From Allobosea caraganae (GTDB lineage Bacteria > Pseudomonadota > Alphaproteobacteria > Rhizobiales > Beijerinckiaceae): DNA of 64,000 nucleotides. The position numbers and the translations under genes were made by a program. The stretch lies in NCBI RefSeq assembly GCF_003351345.1, contig NZ_QQTO01000022.1, forward strand, positions 310,001 through 374,000, given 5' to 3'. Positions 59,017 to 64,000 of this stretch are shown here, piece after piece; the stretch's first letter is position 1, and each line of letters begins with the position of its first letter. Below the pieces are notes generated by a model. It searched no databases. It was not told the DNA's origin and worked only from the letters and a program-made list of their open reading frames with translations.

Positions 59017-59466
59017 GTGAAGCACGACCCCGCCACAACCGACATCGTGATCTACCACAACCCCGATTGCGGCACCTCGCGCAACACGCTGGCGCTGATC
59101 CGCAATGCCGGAGTCGAGCCGCATGTCGTCGAGTACCTCAAGACGCCGCCGAACCGGGCGCTGCTGACCCGGCTGCTCCAGCGCATGAACCTGAAGCTGC
59201 GCGCCATCCTGCGCGAGAAGGGCACGCCCTTCACTGAGCTCGGCCTCGGCGATCCCGCCATCGGCGACGAGGCGATCTGGGACGCCATCGCCGCACACCC
59301 GATCCTGATCAACCGGCCGATCGTGGTGACGCCGTGGGGCGTCGCGCTGTGCCGGCCCTCGGAAGCGGTGCTCGACATCCTGCCGCTGCCGCAGCTTGGA
59401 CCGCTGAACAAGGAAGACGGCGAGCCGCTGATCGATGCGCAGGGCCGGCGCGTTGCCATAGCCTGA
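59017..59466 (+). CDS. arsC: Arsenate reductase, glutaredoxin-dependent (ArsC/Spx family)
   Basis: 149 residues from GTG 59017, which follows GGAGCAAG. The catalytic Cys is in IYHNPDCGTSRNTL (Cys18), and the arsenate-binding arginine region INRPIVVTPWGVALCRP lies near 104-120. It reduces arsenate to arsenite with glutathione and glutaredoxin. It is followed after one base by an aquaglyceroporin gene, the arrangement known from Sinorhizobium meliloti, in which arsenite leaves by facilitated diffusion. The upstream in-frame ATG at 58969 overlaps the previous gene and lacks a ribosome-binding site. Confidence 0.91.
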   Translation: MKHDPATTDIVIYHNPDCGTSRNTLALIRNAGVEPHVVEYLKTPPNRALLTRLLQRMNLKLRAILREKGTPFTELGLGDPAIGDEAIWDAIAAHPILINRPIVVTPWGVALCRPSEAVLDILPLPQLGPLNKEDGEPLIDAQGRRVAIA

Positions 59467-59467
59467 C

Positions 59468-60130
59468 ATGGCCCGCCCCCTCCCCACCCGCCTGCTGGCG
59501 GAAGCGCTCGGCACCGGCATCCTGGTCGCCACGGTCGTCGGCTCCGGCATCATGGCGACCAGGCTGTCGCAGGACGTCGCGATCCAGCTGCTCGGCAACA
59601 CGATCCCGACCGGGGCGATCCTGGTCGTGCTGATCACGATCCTTGGGCCGGTCTCGGGCGCGCATCTCAATCCGGCGGTGAGCCTCGTCTTCGCTGTCAG
59701 GCGCGAACTGCCCTGGCGGGAGCTCGGGCCCTATGCGCTGGCGCAATGCCTCGGCGGCCTCGCCGGCACCGCCATCGCACACCTGATGTTCGGGCTGGCG
59801 CCGCTGATGATCGGCACGACGGCGCGGACCGGCGCCCCGCTCTGGCTGGCGGAGGCGGTCGCGACCTTCACGCTGGTCATCGCCATTCTCGGCTCGCTCA
59901 AGGCGCGGCCGGAGAGCGTGCCCGTCATCGTCGGGCTGACCATCACCGCGACCTACTGGTTCACGGCCTCGACCTCCTTCGCCAACCCGGCGGTGACGCT
60001 GGCGCGCGGCTTCACCACGAGCTTCGCCGGCATCGCGCTGGAGCATGTGCCGATGTTCGTGCTGGCGCAGATCGCGGGGGCGCTGGTCGGGTTGGCGGTC
60101 GCAGGCGCCTTGTCGTTCAATCGCAGCTAG
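59468..60130 (+). CDS. aqpS: Aquaglyceroporin of the arsenic operon (AqpS-like)
   Basis: 220 residues with six membrane helices and two half-helices carrying the NPA boxes: HLNPAVSL near 64-71 and FANPAVTLARGF near 175-186. Residues around the second box match small MIP channels. Downstream of arsC it can let arsenite out after arsenate reduction, replacing an ArsB or Acr3 pump. The stop codon is the first arm base of the following terminator. Convergent with arsH. Confidence 0.92.
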   Translation: MARPLPTRLLAEALGTGILVATVVGSGIMATRLSQDVAIQLLGNTIPTGAILVVLITILGPVSGAHLNPAVSLVFAVRRELPWRELGPYALAQCLGGLAGTAIAHLMFGLAPLMIGTTARTGAPLWLAEAVATFTLVIAILGSLKARPESVPVIVGLTITATYWFTASTSFANPAVTLARGFTTSFAGIALEHVPMFVLAQIAGALVGLAVAGALSFNRS

Positions 60131-60176
60131 ATCGCCGTGCGTCCTATCGGACGCAATGTGGCGATCTAGGCTTTTG
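60128..60176 (+). terminator. Terminator of arsC-aqpS
   Basis: TAGATCGCC (60128-60136, starting at the aqpS stop codon) pairs with GGCGATCTA (60160-60168), and GCGTCC pairs with GGACGC inside. The hairpin is followed by GGCTTTTGTTATT, a short T-run. It separates the convergent ars transcripts. Confidence 0.72.
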
Positions 60177-60181
60177 TTATT

Positions 60182-60227
60182 GCATCGGATCTTTCCGAAA
60201 ACCGGATTCCACTTTTCGGTCCGATGC
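60182..60227. repeat. Short palindromic repeat (GCATCGGA...TCCGATGC)
   Basis: GCATCGGA and TCCGATGC form the outer stem, and CCGAAAA with TTTTCGG the inner one, around ACCGGATTCCAC. I recognise the CCGGATTCCACTTTTCGG core as common in intergenic DNA of Hyphomicrobiales. It lies between convergent aqpS and arsH and may help arsH termination on the minus strand. Confidence 0.72.
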
Positions 60228-60249
60228 TCTAGGCAGCTTGCCGCGCCGG

Positions 60250-61008
60250 TCAAACAGTCCGGTGCTGATGCGCGGTGGCGATGGCGGACAGGTCCGCCGC
60301 CGGATCGACGACGATCTGTTTCTGCTTGCGCTCGGAATAGCGCTCGACCAGCGCCGCCGCATGCGGCCGCAGCAGGATGGTGAAGCGGACCAGTTCCTCC
60401 ATCACGTCGACGATGCGGTCATAGTAGGATGACGGCCTCATCCGCCCGGCCTCGTCGAACTCCTTGTAGGCCATGGCGATGCTCGACTGGTTGGGGATGG
60501 TGACCATGCGCATCCAACGCCCGAGCAGGCGCAGCGTATTGACCGCGTTGAAGGATTGCGAGCCGCCTGAGACCTGCATCACCGCGAGCGTACGCCCCTG
60601 CGTCGGGCGGATGCCGCCCATCTCGAGCGGCAGATGGTCGATCTGCGCCTTCATCAGGCCGGTGATCTGGCCATGGCGCTCGGGGCTGCACCAGACCTGC
60701 CCCTCAGACCAGATCGAGAGCTCGCGCAATTCCCTGACGGCCGGATGGTCGTCGCCCTTGACCTGGTCGGGCAGCGGCAGGTCGGAGGGGTCGAAGATGC
60801 GCGCCTCGGCGCCGAACAGCGTGAGCAGCCGCGCCGCCTCCTCGGTGGCGAACCGCGAGAAGGAGCGCTCGCGCAGGGAGCCGTAGAGCAGCAGGATGCG
60901 CGGGGGATGGCCGGGTGGATCGGGCAGGTTCCCAGCCGGGCGCAACATGAGGTGCTCCGGCTTCAACGCCGGAAAAGTCGCTGGATCGGGCAGGTCGCGC
61001 AGCCGCAT
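60250..61008 (-). CDS. arsH: ArsH, NADPH-dependent FMN reductase / organoarsenical oxidase
   Basis: 252 residues from ATG 61008 ([12 protein letters not shown]). The open frame continues far upstream but there it is antisense or out of frame with the MFS gene. The flavodoxin-like FMN loop is [20 protein letters not shown] near 50-69, and [20 protein letters not shown] near 118-137 is the ArsH hallmark. Known ArsH enzymes oxidise trivalent organoarsenicals such as methylarsenite or reduce flavin and quinones. Last gene of the minus-strand arsR-MFS-arsH operon. Confidence 0.94.
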   Translation of the reverse strand: MRLRDLPDPATFPALKPEHLMLRPAGNLPDPPGHPPRILLLYGSLRERSFSRFATEEAARLLTLFGAEARIFDPSDLPLPDQVKGDDHPAVRELRELSIWSEGQVWCSPERHGQITGLMKAQIDHLPLEMGGIRPTQGRTLAVMQVSGGSQSFNAVNTLRLLGRWMRMVTIPNQSSIAMAYKEFDEAGRMRPSSYYDRIVDVMEELVRFTILLRPHAAALVERYSERKQKQIVVDPAADLSAIATAHQHRTV

Positions 61009-61046
61009 GACGGAACTCGCTTGATGATGACGGAGCCGGCGCCGGC

Positions 61047-62264
61047 TCAGCGGACCTTGCGCGCCAGCAGGAACAGGGCGGAGGCGGCCAGCGCCGAGAG
61101 CGCGACCATGAGTGCGTTGCCCGGCATCAGCCCGGCGCGCTCGATCAGCATGGCGAAGGCGAGCGGGGCGGCTGCCTTGATGACGAGCCCCGGCGCCGAG
61201 AGCTTGCCGAGCATGGCGCCGTAGCCGACCGGGCCGAAGAGCTGGAGCGGCACGGTGCCGCGCACGATCGAGCCCAGCCCCATGCTGATGCCATAGGCGA
61301 TGGCGAAGAGACCGGCGAGCGTCGCCGTCGTGCTGCCGAGCATCAGCAGGAGGAAGCCGAGCGGCATCAGCAGGGCCGAGAGCCAGGCGGTGGTGACCGG
61401 CGAGACGTTCTTGCCGAACAGCATCTCGACCAGCCGCCCGGCGACCTGCGACGGGCCGACCATGGCGCCGATCGTGACCGCGACCGCCGCGCTCAGGCCG
61501 AGCCCCTGCAACATCGTCAGCAGGTGGATCGACATCGCCGAGACGACGAAGCCCTGCAGCGAGAAGGCGAAGGCGAGCAGGATGAAGGCGCTGCGGCGCG
61601 CCTCGCCTTCGAGATAGGTGGCGGCCAGGACTGGGGCGGCGCCGTCCGGCTTCGGCATCTCGGGCGCGCGGTTGACCCGGCCCGGCAGCAGGACAAGATG
61701 CAAGGGCACGCAGAGCACGAGTTGCAGCACCCCGTAGGCGCGATAGATGCCGCGCCAATCCAGCCAGGCGAGCAGCGTCGTGGTCAGCGGCCAGAACAGG
61801 GTCGAAGCGAAGCCGCCGATCAGGGTGAGCTGGCTGATGGCGCGCCGCGCGCCGGCTCCACGCGCCTGGGTCAGGGCAGCGAAGGCGGCGTCGTAGAACA
61901 CCATGGTCGAGACGATCTCGACCGCGATCATCGCGACGAAGTAGCTCACCGGGCCGCGCGCCTCGGCCAGGGCCAGCAATGACAGCCCGGCCAGCGCGGA
62001 GCCGAGCGTCATCACCAGCCGCGTGCCGTAGCGGTCGATCATCCGGCCGGTGAAGGGGGCAACCGCGCCGCCGATCAGGAGCCCCGCCGCGAAGCCGCCA
62101 TAGGTCCATTCCGGCGCCCAGCCGAAGCTCGCGGTCAGGCGGGGAGCCAGCACGGCGAAGGCATAGTAGAGTGTGCCGTAGCCGATGACCTGGGTGATGC
62201 CGAGGGCGAGGATGAGGGACCACCCGCGTCCGCCTGCGGGCGCGGGAAAAGACACGTCGGGCAT
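61047..62264 (-). CDS. MFS transporter of the arsenic operon (candidate arsenite/organoarsenical exporter)
   Basis: 405 residues with about 12 membrane helices. ATG 62264 shares one base with the arsR stop (TGATG), so it is coupled. The family-A loop region is [13 protein letters not shown] near 74-86, following helix 2. In this position between arsR and arsH, MFS proteins related to ArsK export trivalent arsenicals; ArsJ is the other choice but would come with a GAPDH gene, which is absent. The substrate is inferred from context only. Confidence 0.88.
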   Translation of the reverse strand: MPDVSFPAPAGGRGWSLILALGITQVIGYGTLYYAFAVLAPRLTASFGWAPEWTYGGFAAGLLIGGAVAPFTGRMIDRYGTRLVMTLGSALAGLSLLALAEARGPVSYFVAMIAVEIVSTMVFYDAAFAALTQARGAGARRAISQLTLIGGFASTLFWPLTTTLLAWLDWRGIYRAYGVLQLVLCVPLHLVLLPGRVNRAPEMPKPDGAAPVLAATYLEGEARRSAFILLAFAFSLQGFVVSAMSIHLLTMLQGLGLSAAVAVTIGAMVGPSQVAGRLVEMLFGKNVSPVTTAWLSALLMPLGFLLLMLGSTTATLAGLFAIAYGISMGLGSIVRGTVPLQLFGPVGYGAMLGKLSAPGLVIKAAAPLAFAMLIERAGLMPGNALMVALSALAASALFLLARKVR

Positions 62265-62596
62265 CAGGCTTGGAGAACCTCTCTCGCTGCGGGGCCGTTC
62301 GCGGCGCAGGCGCCATCCATGCAGCATTCCGCCACGAGGAAGTCGACGAGTTCGCCCATCATCCCGAAATTCGCCCTGCAGATCAGCGTGGTGCCATCGC
62401 GCTCCTGGCTCACCAGCCCGACAATGATCAGCGTCTTCAGGTGATGCGACAGGGTCGAGGCAGCGATGCCGAGGCGCTGCTGGCATCGGCCGACCGGGAG
62501 ACCGGGGTGCCCGGCCCGCACCAGCAGGCGGTAGAGCGCGAGCCGGGTCGGGTTGCCCAGGGCTTCGAGCTTCGCGGCGGCGTCATCGGTTTGCAT
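62264..62596 (-). CDS. arsR: ArsR-family arsenic-responsive repressor
   Basis: 110 residues: a winged helix (about 8-75) with recognition helix [18 protein letters not shown], and a C-terminal cysteine cluster Cys91-Cys92-x4-Cys97 (ECCMDGAC). Placement of the As(III) ligands near the C-terminus resembles the Acidithiobacillus ferrooxidans type of ArsR rather than the E. coli type, which uses a CVC motif in the DNA-binding helix. First gene of arsR-MFS-arsH. An inverted repeat 32 bases upstream of its ATG is the likely operator. Confidence 0.94.
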   Translation of the reverse strand: MQTDDAAAKLEALGNPTRLALYRLLVRAGHPGLPVGRCQQRLGIAASTLSHHLKTLIIVGLVSQERDGTTLICRANFGMMGELVDFLVAECCMDGACAANGPAAREVLQA

Positions 62597-62627
62597 GCGC
62601 TCAGGATTCCTGGCCTGTCGCCGCCAG

Positions 62628-62665
62628 TCAATCGATATTTCCGGAATATTGGAAATATTAATCGA
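62628..62665. promoter_or_regulatory. Probable ArsR operator
   Basis: TCAATCGATATTTCC is mirrored by GGAAATATTAATCGA around a GGAATATT centre. The site is AT-rich in a GC-rich genome and lies just upstream of arsR, where an autoregulatory operator is expected. Arms differ by two inserted bases, so the exact half-sites are uncertain. Confidence 0.6.
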
Positions 62666-62836
62666 CCACGCCGGCGCCGGATCGCCTGTCCGGGTTCGGC
62701 CGCCAAGCTCATACCGGGGTCACACCGCATGCATCTCTTGCAGGGAAACAATAGCGTCACGTCATCGCGAGAGCGATGTTTCGCTTTGACAACCGCCCCT
62801 CGACTCGCCAGTAACGCGAAGATGGGATTTGATCAG

Positions 62837-62853
62837 TTTAGATTTTTTCTAAA
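62837..62853 (+). promoter_or_regulatory. Irr-type iron control element before exbB
   Basis: TTTAGATTTTTTCTAAA matches the ICE consensus TTTAGAA-N3-TTCTAAA with one mismatch in the left arm. It lies 20 bases before ATG 62873 and 74 before the preferred exbB start, so it probably overlaps the promoter. The 62597-62926 gap also holds the ArsR operator, a small hairpin at 62763-62778 (CATCGC/GCGATG) and nothing else recognised. Confidence 0.55.
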
Positions 62854-62926
62854 GAAAGACTAATCTGTTCGAATGCTTGGCAAATCCAGATCTCATCTGA
62901 CTACGCGGGACAGAGAGCTCACCGGA

Positions 62927-63955
<1,029 letters not shown>

Positions 63956-63958
63956 GCC

Positions 63959-64000
63959 ATGGCCGTCTCGCTCAAGGACCCGCAGGATGGCGATCTCAGC
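63959..64000 (+). CDS. exbD: ExbD, N-terminal fragment (runs off the right edge)
   Basis: The ATG at 63959 opens MAVSLKDPQDGDLS and continues past the window. The cytoplasmic start and position directly after exbB fit ExbD, the membrane partner of ExbB. Only 14 residues are visible, so the call rests on position. Confidence 0.72.
   Translation, partial: MAVSLKDPQDGDLS

Noticed and set aside
61009..62316. Extension of the arsH frame upstream to 62316
   Set aside because: The added part overlaps the MFS gene in another frame and has no ArsH features. The real start is ATG 61008.
62763..62778. CATCGC-GAGA-GCGATG followed by TTTCGCTTT as a terminator
   Set aside because: No plus-strand gene ends upstream of it and the stem is only six pairs, so its role is unclear.

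Overview
The window looks like chromosome of a high-GC alphaproteobacterium of the order Hyphomicrobiales; gene content and intergenic repeat style fit a Bosea- or Bradyrhizobium-like organism best (inference from recognised families, not a database search). Supporting signs are the acetoacetate decarboxylase/3-hydroxybutyrate dehydrogenase/patatin (DUF3734) group, an aquaglyceroporin-type arsenic locus, a likely Irr iron-control box before exbB, and several dispersed palindromic intergenic repeats. No rRNA, tRNA, CRISPR array, insertion sequence or phage integrase was seen.

Layout. 1-5.2 kb (+): end of a polysaccharide locus with GDP-L-fucose synthase, two GT-B glycosyltransferases and a bifunctional GDP-mannose pyrophosphorylase/phosphomannose isomerase. 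5.3-9.1 kb (-): a sulfonate/nitrate-type ABC importer with two permeases and a small membrane protein. 9.4-12.4 kb: acetoacetate decarboxylase and 3-hydroxybutyrate dehydrogenase, divergent from a patatin-like lipase. 12.5-52.3 kb: a very large type VI secretion (T6SS) region, almost all on the minus strand. 52.4-58.3 kb (-): cupredoxin, di-haem peroxidase-like lipoprotein, membrane protein, c-type cytochromes and a flavocytochrome c sulfide dehydrogenase-like pair. 58.4-62.6 kb: arsenic resistance, with arsC-aqpS convergent to arsR-MFS-arsH. 62.9-64 kb (+): exbB and the start of exbD, preceded by an Irr-type palindrome.

The T6SS region holds all 13 core genes. In transcription order (right to left): SpoIIE phosphatase, tssA, tssB, tssC, tssE, tssF, tssG, tagH, tssJ, tssK, tssL, tssM, tagF, pppA, ppkA, vgrG, an unknown gene, hcp, clpV, a sigma-54 activator and a second Ser/Thr kinase. 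After a plus-strand coiled-coil/ParA pair come an anti-sigma kinase and STAS antagonist, and then a DUF2169-pentapeptide / pentapeptide / DUF4150 (PAAR-like) / unknown beta-rich / DUF3540 / TPR-glycosyltransferase-like module. The VgrG is short and stops where a stalk would begin. The DUF3540 and unknown beta-rich proteins look like stalk pieces, so a spike assembled from separate polypeptides is proposed. Good -24/-12 promoter matches precede hcp and clpV, next to the sigma-54 activator. Control therefore appears to combine sigma-54 activation, threonine phosphorylation and a partner-switching module.

The most unusual non-coding signal is a 143-bp structured element present twice (14408-14550 and 24964-25106). 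The copies are gap-free and about 83 % identical by hand alignment, with compensatory changes in the stems. Each copy sits exactly between two minus-strand genes of the T6SS region.
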